A stretch of DNA of 64,000 nt from Sphingopyxis lindanitolerans (GCF_002993885.1 NZ_CM009578.1:685251-749250), one strand, 5' to 3'. Positions 9,715-18,834 are shown, numbered from the stretch's first letter. Notes: generated from the letters alone by a model not told the origin. Program-made: numbers and translations.

Positions 9715-10994
9715 CAACGCTTGTCCCCGATCACGCCGTAAATGGCGATGGCCACCATGATCGGCAGGTTTTTGATCAGCGAACCCAGCGGATCAAGCCA
9801 TTGTAGCGGCAACGCAAGGCCGATAACGACAGTATAGCCAAGCACTACGGCCAATTGCACGCGCGCTGTCCGCATGGCCGAACGCGCGAGCAGCAGATGC
9901 GCGGCGATCGCGATATCCAACAGGCTGCTGCCGATCCGTAGAGGATCCGCCCAAGCCGAAGACAATCCGATGCCATCGGCAAAGGCCTTCGCCTGCTCCG
10001 CTCCATGTCTCAGCCCCATCCAGGCCGAAATCAGCCACATGAGAAGGAGCGCGGCCTTGAGTACGGGAACGAGAAAGAACAGCCTTGCGTGCCAGCGATC
10101 CTGCACCTGCGCCGGGCTGTCGCGCAGCGCATCGTCGAGGCTCCGCGGTGTAAAGCCGATGGCCTTTACAAAGGCATCGCCATCTCCGGCATTGCCCGCC
10201 ACCATCTGAACCAGGCTGTTGGTCGAGATGGGGCCGTCGCCGGCCCTGTCGCCGATCCATCCCAGCAATCGCATCAGCGGCATCGGTACATGCACGAAGC
10301 GGGAAGAACCAAAGCCCAGCCACGCCCGATACCGGGCAAGTATATCCTTCAGGCTCATCGTATCCGGCCCGGCCGGCTCGAGCGTTTTGCACGACGCTAT
10401 GCCGCCCTCGCACGCGATCCGCACCGCGCGGGCCAAATCCCGGACGTGGATCGGGGAAAATGTGAAATCCCCCGAATCGGGCAACGGCACAGCCAGCGGC
10501 AGGCCCGCCATACCTCGGATCAACGATGTTCCCCCGTAACTCCCATCGCCATAGACGAGCGATGGCCGAAGAATGACCCACTCAACGCCGGAGGAGCGAA
10601 GCACCGCCTCGCCCGAAAGTTTGGACAGCGAATAATCCGTCGCGACATCCGGGCGCGCACTGATGGCCGAGATCAGCACGGCCCGCTTTACTTCAGCCCT
10701 CGCGGCGGCTTCATAAAGCGCCTGCGGCATGTCGACATGGATCATATTCATGTCCCGCCCACGCAGCACCCCTGCCGCGTTGACGACAGCGTCTACTCCG
10801 TCGAGATGGCCCGACCAATCTTCGGCACGAAGCATATGGGCGAGGTCGAGCGCGGCAAACCTGGCCGCCGGAAACGCGACGATCAAATCCTGCCTCGGCC
10901 GGATCACCCCCACAACATCATGTCCGGCAGCGAGCAAATCGGACATAATATGACGGCCAATAAATCCGCCAGCGCCAAGCAATAATATTCGCAT
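9714..10994 (-). CDS. SDR-family NAD(P)-binding protein fused to DoxX-like membrane domain
   Basis: The 426-residue protein has an extended-SDR N-terminal domain: the dinucleotide loop GAGGFIGRHI (about 7-16) and a YSLSKLSGE segment with the catalytic Y..xK pair (about 120-128). Helices typical of epimerase-like proteins follow, then a C-terminal membrane region (about 300-420) with four hydrophobic segments of the DoxX-like type. The start MRILLLGAGG at 10994 has gggggatt upstream; the longer open frame is not needed. It is coupled to DUF2269 through a TGATG junction. GC content looks slightly lower than in neighbours. The substrate is unknown; quinone-linked redox or sugar/lipid modification at the membrane are possibilities. 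Confidence 0.8.
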   Translation of the reverse strand: MRILLLGAGGFIGRHIMSDLLAAGHDVVGVIRPRQDLIVAFPAARFAALDLAHMLRAEDWSGHLDGVDAVVNAAGVLRGRDMNMIHVDMPQALYEAAARAEVKRAVLISAISARPDVATDYSLSKLSGEAVLRSSGVEWVILRPSLVYGDGSYGGTSLIRGMAGLPLAVPLPDSGDFTFSPIHVRDLARAVRIACEGGIASCKTLEPAGPDTMSLKDILARYRAWLGFGSSRFVHVPMPLMRLLGWIGDRAGDGPISTNSLVQMVAGNAGDGDAFVKAIGFTPRSLDDALRDSPAQVQDRWHARLFFLVPVLKAALLLMWLISAWMGLRHGAEQAKAFADGIGLSSAWADPLRIGSSLLDIAIAAHLLLARSAMRTARVQLAVVLGYTVVIGLALPLQWLDPLGSLIKNLPIMVAIAIYGVIGDKR

Positions 10995-11121
10995 GAATCC
11001 CCCGTCGGCTTTCCTAGCACCGGCTCGAAAACGAATGAAGACCAGCTGATGGATTTCCATTGTAGCTTACTCGCGGGCCACCCCGATTGACCTCCCGCCC
11101 CGATCGTCGCACCATCGCGCC

Positions 11122-11970
11122 ATGACGCTCCACATCACCCCCAGCGGTCAGGCGTGCGGCGCCCGCGTCACCGGCATCGACCTGACCCGGCCGCTCGATG
11201 CCGCCACCATCGCCGACATCCGCGCCGCGTGGCTCGACCATCATGTCCTCGCCTTCCCCGATCAACGGATGAGCGACGACGATCTCGAACGCTTCACCGC
11301 TGCGTTCGGCGGCTTCGGCGACGATCCCTTCATCAAGCCCATCCCCGGCCGCGAGCATGTCATCGCGGTCAAGCGCCGCGCCGACGAAACCGCGCCTTTG
11401 TTCGCCGAAAATTGGCACAGCGACTGGAGTTTTCAGGCGCATCCGCCCGCGGGAACCTGCCTGTTCGGCATCACCATCCCGCCCGTCGGCGGCAACACCG
11501 AATTTGCCAACCAGCACACCGCGCTCGACGCGATGCCCGCCGATCTTCGCGCGCGCGTCGAGGGATTGCAGGCGATCCACAGCGCCCGCGGCGGTTATGC
11601 GCCCTCGGGCATGTACGGCGCCAAAGACCAGGGCCGCAGCATGGACATCCGCTCGGGTGACGAAGCGCTGGCGACCCAGCGTCACCCCTTCATCCGCGCG
11701 CACCCCGAAACCGGGCGCCAAGGCCTGTTCGGCTGCGCGGGCTATATCATCGGCTTCGACGGGATGGACGATGCCGAAGCCGTGCCGCTGATCGTCGAGC
11801 TGCTGCAATGGCAGGGGCGCGAGGAATTTCGCTACAGCCATGCGTGGGAGCCCGACATGCTCGTGATGTGGGACAACCGCTCGCTGCTCCACCGCGCGAC
11901 CGGCGGCTACGACGGCCACGACCGCCTGCTCCACCGCACGACGATCGCGGCGTGGGAGGGTCAGGCCTGA
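11122..11970 (+). CDS. TauD/TfdA family 2-oxoglutarate-dependent dioxygenase
   Basis: A Fe(II)/2-oxoglutarate oxygenase of 282 residues. The iron triad is visible as WHSDWSF (H99, D101) and NRSLLHRAT (H257), with R272 in HRTTI as the 2-oxoglutarate anchor. The usual TauD length and topology are kept. Substrates in this family include taurine, alkylsulfates and phenoxyacetates; nothing nearby (no sulfonate importer) points to one of them. It stands alone, with an inverted repeat 37 bases downstream. Confidence 0.9.
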   Translation: MTLHITPSGQACGARVTGIDLTRPLDAATIADIRAAWLDHHVLAFPDQRMSDDDLERFTAAFGGFGDDPFIKPIPGREHVIAVKRRADETAPLFAENWHSDWSFQAHPPAGTCLFGITIPPVGGNTEFANQHTALDAMPADLRARVEGLQAIHSARGGYAPSGMYGAKDQGRSMDIRSGDEALATQRHPFIRAHPETGRQGLFGCAGYIIGFDGMDDAEAVPLIVELLQWQGREEFRYSHAWEPDMLVMWDNRSLLHRATGGYDGHDRLLHRTTIAAWEGQA

Positions 11971-12005
11971 CGATCGCTTTGAGGTGGAGGCGGACGCCCC
12001 CTTTT

Positions 12006-12035
12006 TCGTCATTCCCGCGAAAGCGGGAATGACGA
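12006..12035. repeat. Short perfect hairpin after the dioxygenase gene
   Basis: tcgtcattcccgc and gcgggaatgacga form a 13-bp perfect stem with a gaaa loop. It sits between convergent genes and is preceded by a T run (cctttttc), so it may terminate transcripts from either side. It belongs to the gtcattcccgcgaaagcggg palindromes frequent in sphingomonads. Confidence 0.75.
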
Positions 12036-12080
12036 GGTTATGAGGCACAAAGCGTCAATTATCGACCGAAAACCGCTCGA

Positions 12081-12755
12081 TCAGTCGCGCGCTCCCTTGG
12101 CGAGCGTGCCGACCACCCCCCACGCGATCAGCGCCTGCCCCGCGAAATAGAGCGGCCAGACGAACCACAAAGTGACGTCCCTGCTCAGCGCGCCGCCCTC
12201 GCCCGCAAAAATGAACAGGTCGCTGGCGAGGAACAACATCGCGCCGATCCCGGTGCGATAGCGCGGAAAGCGGCTCGCCCAGGCACTCGCCGCCATGGCG
12301 GCGACGAGCGCGGTATAGCCGACCGCCGCGCCCATCTGACCGGCTTCGCCGTGCCGGGTCAGCGCCCAGGCGATCGCCAGCGCCAGCGGCACGACGGCAA
12401 GGACGAGCAGGCGCTGCGACCCCGTCAGCACAGGTCGGCGATTGCGCAGATAAAGCGTGATGGCGATCACGTGTCCGATCGCAAAGGCGGCCGCACCCTG
12501 CAGCAGTCCGATCGCATCGAGCATCCAGTCGCCGAGCGCCCCGAAACCGAGCGCGGCGGCGATCAACCGTCCGTCGGCGTTCCGCGCGTTGACCGCGGCC
12601 CAGATCGCCAGCAACGCGACGCCCGATGTCTTCCACAGGTCGACGGCGGCGCCGTCCCAGCGCTGATGAACCGCGACGAAAAAGCTGATCCCGCCGACCA
12701 GCGCCGCGAGCCACAGCCAGCGCGCGCGATCCCAACCTTGCTCTTCGTTCATCAT
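12081..12755 (-). CDS. YhhN family membrane protein (lysoplasmalogenase-like)
   Basis: A 224-residue protein with about seven to eight predicted transmembrane helices and the YhhN signature LGDWMLD near residue 75. The family includes the mammalian lysoplasmalogenase TMEM86; bacterial substrates are mostly undefined. The MM start at 12755 is supported by the upstream aggggcgg. It is divergent from trmFO with 72 bases between, so both promoters lie there. Confidence 0.8.
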   Translation of the reverse strand: MMNEEQGWDRARWLWLAALVGGISFFVAVHQRWDGAAVDLWKTSGVALLAIWAAVNARNADGRLIAAALGFGALGDWMLDAIGLLQGAAAFAIGHVIAITLYLRNRRPVLTGSQRLLVLAVVPLALAIAWALTRHGEAGQMGAAVGYTALVAAMAASAWASRFPRYRTGIGAMLFLASDLFIFAGEGGALSRDVTLWFVWPLYFAGQALIAWGVVGTLAKGARD

Positions 12756-12827
12756 CCGCCCCTTTGCATCTTGTCCGTAACCGGACTAGTGCGCGGCGCA
12801 CCCAGTGCAAGTCAACGGATAGGGTAA

Positions 12828-14162
12828 ATGACCCACGACATTCACATCATCGGCGGCGGCCTCGCGGGCTCCGAAGCGGCATGGCAACTCGCCGAGGCGG
12901 GCTATCGCGTGCGCCTGTCCGAAATGCGCGGGGGCGGCGACATGACTCCGGCGCATCAGGGCGACACGCTCGCCGAGATGGTCTGCTCGAACAGCTTTCG
13001 CAGCGACGACGGCGACAGCAACGCCGTCGGTCTGCTCCACCGCGAAATGCGCAGTCTCGGCTCGATCATCATGCGCGAGGCCGATGCGACGAAAGTTCCC
13101 GCGGGCTCGGCGCTCGCGGTCGACCGCGACCTCTTCTCGGGCGGCGTCACCCGCGCGCTGTCGGCGCATCCCAACATCGCCATCGTCCGCGAGCGCGTCG
13201 ATACGCTTCCCGACGACGGCCTGACCATCGTCGCGACCGGCCCGCTCACCGCGCCCGGCCTCGCGACCAGCATCGGCGCCGCGACCGGCAAGGACGCGCT
13301 CGCTTTCTTCGATGCGATCGCGCCGATCGTCTACCGCGACAGCATCGACATGGACGTCGCCTGGATGGCGAGCCGCTGGGACAAGGTCGGGCCGATCGGC
13401 GACGGCAAGGATTATATCAACTGCCCGATGGACAAGGACCAATATCACGCCTTCGTCCAGGGGCTGATCGACGGCGACAAGACCGATTTCAAGGATTGGG
13501 AGACCGACACCCCCTATTTCGAAGGCTGCATGCCGATCGAGGTGATGGCCGAACGCGGGGTCGAAACATTGCGCTTTGGCCCGATGAAAGGCGTCGGGCT
13601 CGACAATCCGCGCACCGGCCGCTGGCCCTATGCCGTCGTCCAGCTCCGCCAGGACAATGCGCTCGGCACTTTGTGGAACATGGTCGGCTTCCAGACCAAG
13701 CTCAAGCATGGCGCGCAGGTCGAGCTGTTCCGCACCATCCCCGGTCTGGAAAAGGCCGAATTCGCGCGGCTGGGCGGGCTTCACCGCAACAGTTTCATCC
13801 GCTCGCCCGAACTGCTCGACGGCCAGCTTCGCCTCAAATCGGCGCCGCATATCCGCTTCGCGGGGCAGATCACCGGCTGCGAAGGCTATGTCGAAAGCGC
13901 CGCGATCGGCCTGATCGCCGCGCGCTTCGCCGCCGCCGAACTCGGCGGCCGCACCCTGCCCCCGCCGCCCCCCGAAACCGCGCTCGGCGCGCTGCTCGGG
14001 CACATCACCGGCGGCGCCGATGCGGCGAGCTATCAGCCGATGAACGTCAATTTCGGCCTCTTCCCCCCACTCGCCGAGGAGGTGCGGAAAAAGGACCGCA
14101 AACTGGGCTATACCCAGCGCGCCGGGACGGCGCTGGCTGGGTGGATGAAAGCGGCGATTTGA
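12828..14162 (+). CDS. trmFO: Methylenetetrahydrofolate-tRNA-(uracil-5-)-methyltransferase TrmFO
   Basis: A folate/FAD-dependent enzyme that makes m5U54 in the T-loop of tRNA. The 444-residue protein has the FAD-binding [13 protein letters not shown] motif (7-19) and both catalytic cysteines: C53 in [11 protein letters not shown] and C234 in [26 protein letters not shown] and [12 protein letters not shown] are also family hallmarks. Start ATG at 12828. A hairpin follows at 14165. Confidence 0.97.
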   Translation: MTHDIHIIGGGLAGSEAAWQLAEAGYRVRLSEMRGGGDMTPAHQGDTLAEMVCSNSFRSDDGDSNAVGLLHREMRSLGSIIMREADATKVPAGSALAVDRDLFSGGVTRALSAHPNIAIVRERVDTLPDDGLTIVATGPLTAPGLATSIGAATGKDALAFFDAIAPIVYRDSIDMDVAWMASRWDKVGPIGDGKDYINCPMDKDQYHAFVQGLIDGDKTDFKDWETDTPYFEGCMPIEVMAERGVETLRFGPMKGVGLDNPRTGRWPYAVVQLRQDNALGTLWNMVGFQTKLKHGAQVELFRTIPGLEKAEFARLGGLHRNSFIRSPELLDGQLRLKSAPHIRFAGQITGCEGYVESAAIGLIAARFAAAELGGRTLPPPPPETALGALLGHITGGADAASYQPMNVNFGLFPPLAEEVRKKDRKLGYTQRAGTALAGWMKAAI

Positions 14163-14164
14163 CC

Positions 14165-14190
14165 GTCGCCCCCGCCTGCGCGGGGGCGAC
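14165..14190. terminator. Hairpin between convergent trmFO and EF-hand gene
   Basis: gtcgcccccgc (14165-14175) pairs perfectly with gcgggggcgac (14180-14190), two bases after the trmFO stop. It lacks a long T tract, so it is terminator-like rather than a textbook terminator. It could serve both facing genes. Confidence 0.5.
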
Positions 14191-14202
14191 GATGATTGGC
14201 TA

Positions 14203-14670
14203 TCAGCAACGACACTTCGGCTTCGCGGCCCGTTTCGGCGCCGTCGTCGCAAATTCGGTGCGCGTCAGGTCGCCCGATCGGTCGCCGTCGGCCCCGGCGA
14301 AGCGTTCGCCCGTCGTCACCGCCCATTCCTCGAAGGTCAGCAGATTATTGCCGTCCTTGTCGAGCTTGCGGAACGCCGCGGTGCGCGACGACATCAGTTC
14401 GACGCGGCTGATCCGGTCGTTACGGTCGCGGTCGAAACGGTTGAAGCGCCGCTCCTCGCGCGACGCTTCCTTCGCGGCGGGGAGCGCGGGCGGCGGCGCC
14501 CCACGCTTCGGCGCCTGGGCGCCCGCTTGTGGGATTGCCGGCAAGCGCGGCGGCGGTTCGGGCAGCACCGCCTCGTCGGCGATCTGGCTATAGCCCTTCC
14601 ACATGAAGAGCCCGCCGGTGAGCAAAAGCGCGCTCGCCACGCCGCCGATCAAGAATCTGGAAACCGTCAT
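14203..14670 (-). CDS. Membrane-anchored or exported EF-hand protein
   Basis: A 155-residue protein with an N-terminal hydrophobic segment (about 6-24, signal or anchor), a proline-rich linker, and three EF-hand-like loops: DRDRNDRISRVEL, DKDGNNLLTFEEW and DGDRSGDLTRTEF. Each has acidic residues at loop positions 1 and 3 and glutamate at the end. It probably binds calcium in the periplasm. ATG at 14668-14670 has gggagggg upstream. It is divergent from oxyR, sharing a 130-base promoter region. Confidence 0.85.
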   Translation of the reverse strand: MTVSRFLIGGVASALLLTGGLFMWKGYSQIADEAVLPEPPPRLPAIPQAGAQAPKRGAPPPALPAAKEASREERRFNRFDRDRNDRISRVELMSSRTAAFRKLDKDGNNLLTFEEWAVTTGERFAGADGDRSGDLTRTEFATTAPKRAAKPKCRC

Positions 14671-14748
14671 CAGCCCCTCCCGCCGAACCGACTTGCTATC
14701 ATGGCCCGCCGATGGCCAACAGCTAACGCCGCCATATTGGCCGTAAAT

Positions 14749-14802
14749 ATTGATCGATATGCTTGTTCAAAATGGCCCAGATCATTGCTATATCCGATCA
14801 AT
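14749..14802. promoter_or_regulatory. Inverted repeat upstream of oxyR (candidate autoregulatory site)
   Basis: attgatcgatat (14749-14760) and atatccgatcaat (14790-14802) are reverse complements with one extra base. They frame a T-rich stretch just before and into the oxyR start codon. LysR-type regulators usually bind such dyads near their own promoter, and the divergent EF-hand gene could share control. It does not match the full OxyR ATAG-N7-CTAT array, so the binding protein is inferred. Confidence 0.4.
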
Positions 14803-15706
14803 GCAAAATTACCTGCCCTCGCTCAAACAGATGCAATATCTCGTCGCGCTCCACGAGCACGGCCATTTCGGCCGCGCCGCCGATGCCTGCAACGTCACCC
14901 AGTCGACGCTGTCGGCGGGGATTCGCGAGCTTGAAACGCTGCTCGGCCAGACGCTGGTCGAACGCACCCGCCGCGTCGTCCGCTTCACCATGCTCGGCGA
15001 CAAGATCGTCGCCAAGGCACACCGCGTGCTGCGAGAGGCGGAGGAACTGGCCGACATGGCCGCCGCCGCCGCCGCGCCGCTGGTCGGCGACCTGCGCATG
15101 AGCGTCATCCCGACGATTGCGCCCTTCCTGCTCCCCAGCCTGCTCCCGCGGCTGCGCAAGGAGCGCCCGGCGCTCAAGCTTTTCCTTCGCGAAGAGCCGA
15201 GCGCGCAGGCGTGCGAATCGCTCCATCACGGCGCCGTTGACTGCGTCCTCCTCGCGCTTCCCTATGCGTGCGGCGACGTCGAGAGCGAAACCTTGTTCGA
15301 TGACGCGCTGTTCGTCGCCTTTCCCGGCGACCGGGCGGAGGAACTTCCGGCGATGGTCAGCGCCGATCAGCTCGACCCGGCGCAGATGCTGATGCTCGAG
15401 GACGGGCATTGCCTGAAGGACCATGCGCTCGCCGCGTGCAACCGCCCCGAACTGCGCGCCGGCGCGCGGATGATGGGCACTTCGCTCCACACGCTCGTCC
15501 AGATGGTCGACAATGGCCTAGGCATCACCATGTTGCCGCAGATGGCGATCACGGCGGGCATTCTCGACCATACCGACATCGACACGCGCCCGCTCGCTTC
15601 GGATCACGACTGGCGCACGATCGCGCTGGTCTGGCGCAAGGGCAGCCCGCGCGCCGAGGAGTTCAGGATGCTCGCCGACATTTTTCGCAAGCATCAGGGG
15701 GAGTGA
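14801..15706 (+). CDS. oxyR: Hydrogen peroxide-sensing LysR-type regulator OxyR
   Basis: A 301-residue LysR-family activator with N-terminal winged helix (GRAADACNVTQSTLSAGIREL, about 24-44) and a periplasmic-binding-like sensor domain. The peroxide-sensing cysteine is C204 in LMLEDGHCLKDHALAAC, and the resolving cysteine C213 keeps the nine-residue spacing of E. coli C199/C208. It therefore should be oxidised to a disulfide by peroxide. ATG at 14801 is chosen because MQNYLPSLKQMQYL is the standard start; an in-frame ATG at 14750 would add 17 atypical residues. No katG or ahpC is adjacent, so its targets lie elsewhere. Confidence 0.93.
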   Translation: MQNYLPSLKQMQYLVALHEHGHFGRAADACNVTQSTLSAGIRELETLLGQTLVERTRRVVRFTMLGDKIVAKAHRVLREAEELADMAAAAAAPLVGDLRMSVIPTIAPFLLPSLLPRLRKERPALKLFLREEPSAQACESLHHGAVDCVLLALPYACGDVESETLFDDALFVAFPGDRAEELPAMVSADQLDPAQMLMLEDGHCLKDHALAACNRPELRAGARMMGTSLHTLVQMVDNGLGITMLPQMAITAGILDHTDIDTRPLASDHDWRTIALVWRKGSPRAEEFRMLADIFRKHQGE

Positions 15707-15710
15707 AGAC

Positions 15711-15812
15711 CTTCGTCATTGCGAGGAGCGTAGCGACGAAGCAATCTCCAGCTGTCGGCATAGCGGAAGGTTGATAGCTGGGGATTGCTTCGCTTCGCTC
15801 GCAATGACGAAG
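15711..15812. repeat. REP-like inverted repeat, family A copy 1
   Basis: About 100 bases, starting cttcgtcattgcgag and ending ctcgcaatgacgaag, with internal gaagcaatctccagc and its complement. It forms a long imperfect hairpin between oxyR and the convergent moaE. The same element recurs at 48948-49046 and 57541-57640. Confidence 0.85.
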
Positions 15813-15813
15813 C

Positions 15814-16254
15814 CTACCCCCACCGCTCCGCGCGGCCATCGTCGCCCTCACGCGGCTCGACCCATTGGGTCCGCCCGTCGGCGAAGGTCTCGCGCTTCCA
15901 CAACATCACATCAGTCTTGAGCCGGTCGATCAGATATTCGGTCGCTGCCAGCGCCTCGCCGCGATGCGAGCTGCTCGCCAGCACCAGCACGATCGTCTCG
16001 CCCGGCGCCATCGCGCCGACGCGGTGGATCAGCGTCACGGCGGCGAGCCCCCACCGATCGCTCGCCGCATGAGCGAGATCGACCAGCCCCGCCCCGGTCA
16101 GCACCGGATGATGTTCGAGGAACAACTCGACAAGCCCACCCTCACCGCGCACCCGTCCGATAAAGCTGGCGCTCGCGCCAGGTCCGCCCGCGTCGTGCAA
16201 GTCGAACTCGGCGGCGACGTCGAGGACGTCCGGCTGGACGAGAACGCGGATCAT
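15814..16254 (-). CDS. moaE: Molybdopterin synthase catalytic (large) subunit
   Basis: MoaE, with thiocarboxylated MoaD, inserts the dithiolene sulfurs into precursor Z to make molybdopterin. The 146-residue length fits. ASFIGRVRGEGG (about 29-40), SSSHRGEALAATEYLIDRLK and DVMLWKRE with the active-site lysines are visible. ATG at 16254 overlaps the moaD stop (ATGA). A long open frame running through moaE and pgsA in the same phase is a shadow. Confidence 0.95.
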   Translation of the reverse strand: MIRVLVQPDVLDVAAEFDLHDAGGPGASASFIGRVRGEGGLVELFLEHHPVLTGAGLVDLAHAASDRWGLAAVTLIHRVGAMAPGETIVLVLASSSHRGEALAATEYLIDRLKTDVMLWKRETFADGRTQWVEPREGDDGRAERWG

Positions 16255-16511
16255 CCGCCCGTCACTGGCGGGAACAGCGCGACTTCGCGCGCACCCGCCA
16301 GCGGAGCGCCCAGCCCCAGCATCACGCCGTCGATCGCGACCCGGATTCGCTGCGGCTCGGCAAAGGCCAGCGCCCCGCGTGCGTCGCGCGCGGTCAGCCA
16401 TGCGACGAGCGCGCCGACGTCGGTCACGCCCACCGGAACATCGACCTTTTCTTCGGCGGTCCCCATCCGTTCGCGCACCCAGGCGAAATAGGTGATGGTC
16501 AGCCCCACCAC
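16251..16511 (-). CDS. moaD: Molybdopterin synthase sulfur-carrier (small) subunit
   Basis: An 86-residue ubiquitin-like protein ending in GG, the C-terminus that MoeB adenylates and that carries the thiocarboxylate. FPPVTGG at the end is typical. The start is GTG at 16511 (or the next GTG, 16508), placed directly after the pgsA stop, so translation is probably coupled. It lies between pgsA and moaE in one operon; other moa genes are not in the window. Confidence 0.92.
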   Translation of the reverse strand: MVGLTITYFAWVRERMGTAEEKVDVPVGVTDVGALVAWLTARDARGALAFAEPQRIRVAIDGVMLGLGAPLAGAREVALFPPVTGG

Positions 16512-17084
16512 TCAATCCATATGCTTGAGGCCGACGCGCAGATAATCCCAGCCGGTAATCAGCGTCAGCACCGCCGCGCCCCACAGCGACGCGAGCCCCA
16601 CGGTCTTGATCCACGCCATCTCGGGCAAGGCCCCCGCCAGGATCAGCGCGCCAAAGGCGATCAGTTGAAAGGTCGTCTTCCACTTCGCAAGCTGCGTCAC
16701 CGGCATCGACACCTGCAACGTCGCCAGGAATTCGCGCAAGCCCGACACGATGATCTCGCGCAGCAGGATCATCAGCGCCGCGACGACGTGATAGCCCTCG
16801 ATATCGCGCGTAAAGACGAGGAGCAGGATGACCGCCGCGATCATGATCTTGTCGGCGATCGGGTCGAGAAAGGCGCCCAGCCGCGACACGATCCCGCGCG
16901 AACGGGCGACATAGCCGTCGAAATAATCGGTCAGGCCCATCAGGCAATAAAGGCCGAAGGCAAAGCCATAATCGATCGGCTTCGGCTGATGCCCGCCCTC
17001 GACCACTCCCGGCCACAGCAGGAACAGCAGGATCGGAACCGCCAATATGCGCGACAACGTCAAGATGTTGGGAAGGCTGAGCAT
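16512..17084 (-). CDS. pgsA: CDP-diacylglycerol-glycerol-3-phosphate 3-phosphatidyltransferase
   Basis: Makes phosphatidylglycerophosphate, the first committed step to phosphatidylglycerol and cardiolipin, in the inner membrane. The 190-residue protein has several transmembrane helices and the full CDP-alcohol phosphotransferase motif DGYVARSRGIVSRLGAFLDPIAD (D56 and G57 to D74 and D78). The N-terminus SLPNILTLSRILAVP is characteristic. It leads the pgsA-moaD-moaE operon, with an MFS carrier divergent upstream. Confidence 0.96.
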   Translation of the reverse strand: MLSLPNILTLSRILAVPILLFLLWPGVVEGGHQPKPIDYGFAFGLYCLMGLTDYFDGYVARSRGIVSRLGAFLDPIADKIMIAAVILLLVFTRDIEGYHVVAALMILLREIIVSGLREFLATLQVSMPVTQLAKWKTTFQLIAFGALILAGALPEMAWIKTVGLASLWGAAVLTLITGWDYLRVGLKHMD

Positions 17085-17231
17085 GATCCCTGTCCGGATG
17101 TCCGTTCCAAAATGGGCTTTGACCGTGCCAGCCCTAACCGATAAGCCCCCCCGGCGACAACAAGATTGCCTTTGGGGGGATAATCCGGGGCGGGCGTTGT
17201 CCGGGTGTCGGGCTGCAAGAGTGGATTTTCA

Positions 17232-18503
17232 ATGACCGGTTCCTTTGCGCTGATGAAGCAACGCCGGTTCCTGCCCCTGTTCGCAACGCAATTTCTCAAC
17301 GCCTTCAACGACAATTTCTACAAGATGGCGATGGTAATCCTCGTCACCTTCACCATCTACAAGGACCCGGAGACAGAGGCCTGGTTCAACGCACTCGCGG
17401 GCGGGCTTTTCATCCTGCCCTTCTTCCTCTTCTCGGCGCTCGCCGGGCAGCTCGCCGACAGCACCGACAAGACCCGGATGATCCGCCTCATCAAGACCGC
17501 GGAAATCCTGATCATGATGGTGGGCGCTTCGGGCATCTGGCTGCACAATGTCCCGCTGATGCTTCTCGCGCTCTTTTCGATGGGGATGCACTCGACCTTC
17601 TTCGGGCCAATCAAATATGCGATCCTGCCCCAGCATCTCGAGGAGGGTGAAGTCCTCGCCGGCACCGGCTGGGTCGAGGCGGGCACCTATATCGCCATCC
17701 TCGGCGGCACGATCGTCGGCGGCCTGACTCCGCCGCATATCGCGATCCCCGGAATCGTCGTGGTGGCGGTCATCGGTCGCCTGGCCGCCAGCTTCGTCCC
17801 CGCCGCACCGCCGGAAAAGGAGGCCGAGGGGCTCGTCATCGACCATAATATTTTCCGGTCGTCGTGGCAGATCGTGAACGGCACGATGCACATCCCGCGC
17901 CTGTTTCTCGCGATCGTCTCGATCAGCTTCTTCTGGGCGATCGGCGCCATATTGGCGGCGCAATTCCCGCCACTGGTCAAGAACGCGCTCGGCGGCGACA
18001 GCACCGTCGCGACGATGTTCACCGCCATTTTCTCGATCGGCGTCGCGATCGGGTCGATCGTCGTCAACCGGCTGCTCAAGGGCCATGTCTCGGCGCGCTA
18101 CTCGCCCGGATCGGTGATCGTGATGGGGCTGTTCGTCCTCGACCTCTGGTGGTCGGTCAGCGGTTGGCAGCATGTCGATGGCACGCTGATGGACTGGCGC
18201 GAATTTCTGTCGCTGAGCACCGGCGATCGCATCATCATCGATCTGTTCGGCATCGCGGTCGCGGGCGGCATGTTCGTCGTCCCGCTCTATGCCTTCCTGA
18301 CCACCACCGTCGCCAAGTCGCAGACCGCGCGCACCGTCGCGGCGAACAATATCGTCAATTCGGGCTTCATGGTCGCCGCAACACTGCTGCTCAGCGTGCT
18401 GATCGGCCTCGGGCTGACGATCGGCGACACGCTGCTGATGGTCGCCCTGATGTGCCTGATATCGTCCTTCCTCGCGTGGAAGCTCCACAAGGCCTGCGAT
18501 TAG
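17232..18503 (+). CDS. MFS transporter, LplT/Aas-like (probable lysophospholipid flippase)
   Basis: A 423-residue, 12-helix MFS protein. MKQRRFLPLFATQFLNAFNDNFYK at the start and HSTFFGPIKYAILPQHL in the middle are hallmarks of the LplT family, which flips lysophospholipids inward for reacylation; here no acyltransferase domain is fused. ATG at 17232 (MTGSFALMKQ) has aagagtgg upstream and is preferred to earlier alternative starts. It is divergent from pgsA, a phospholipid gene, which fits a lipid role. The exact substrate is inferred. Confidence 0.8.
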   Translation: MTGSFALMKQRRFLPLFATQFLNAFNDNFYKMAMVILVTFTIYKDPETEAWFNALAGGLFILPFFLFSALAGQLADSTDKTRMIRLIKTAEILIMMVGASGIWLHNVPLMLLALFSMGMHSTFFGPIKYAILPQHLEEGEVLAGTGWVEAGTYIAILGGTIVGGLTPPHIAIPGIVVVAVIGRLAASFVPAAPPEKEAEGLVIDHNIFRSSWQIVNGTMHIPRLFLAIVSISFFWAIGAILAAQFPPLVKNALGGDSTVATMFTAIFSIGVAIGSIVVNRLLKGHVSARYSPGSVIVMGLFVLDLWWSVSGWQHVDGTLMDWREFLSLSTGDRIIIDLFGIAVAGGMFVVPLYAFLTTTVAKSQTARTVAANNIVNSGFMVAATLLLSVLIGLGLTIGDTLLMVALMCLISSFLAWKLHKACD

Positions 18504-18512
18504 GGCCTTGCG

Positions 18513-18740
18513 TTAAATCAGGAACATCATCGTCGCGACGAAGAAGATCGCAAAGCTTTCGAGGAACAGCCGCAGGTCGCTGCCCGGCGCCCAGAACGAC
18601 GGAGTCGCCCGCTGCGCCCGCAGCGCGCTCACCAACTCGCCCTGCCAATCCTCCGGCGCGTTCAGCCGGGCGATGGTCAATTGGCGCGCCGCGTGCGCGC
18701 GCAGCCGTTCGCGGATGTCGATCTGTCGGTCCGAGTCCAT
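18513..18740 (-). CDS. Small protein with C-terminal membrane anchor
   Basis: A 75-residue protein with a charged, arginine-rich N-terminal half and a single hydrophobic helix at the very C-terminus (about 57-75, ending FFVATMMFLI), a tail-anchored layout. I recognise no family. It lies 9 bases from the convergent MFS gene. Start ATG at 18740 fits the hydrophilic N-terminus. Confidence 0.6.
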   Translation of the reverse strand: MDSDRQIDIRERLRAHAARQLTIARLNAPEDWQGELVSALRAQRATPSFWAPGSDLRLFLESFAIFFVATMMFLI

Positions 18741-18834
18741 GACCCGAAACTAGGACGCGCTTAACGAGTCGATAAGGTTAAAAGAGTGTTAACGCCGCGC
18801 CTGTCCCGCCGCGGCACGAAAACCCACATTTTGT

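Noticed and set aside
15711..15812. CRISPR-like repeat
   Set aside because: The repeats are single long palindromes scattered at distant sites; no regular spacers and no cas genes.
15814..17016. 400-residue minus-strand open frame spanning moaE, moaD and pgsA
   Set aside because: Only its last 146 residues are MoaE; the rest is an out-of-frame read of moaD and pgsA, typical of high-GC DNA.
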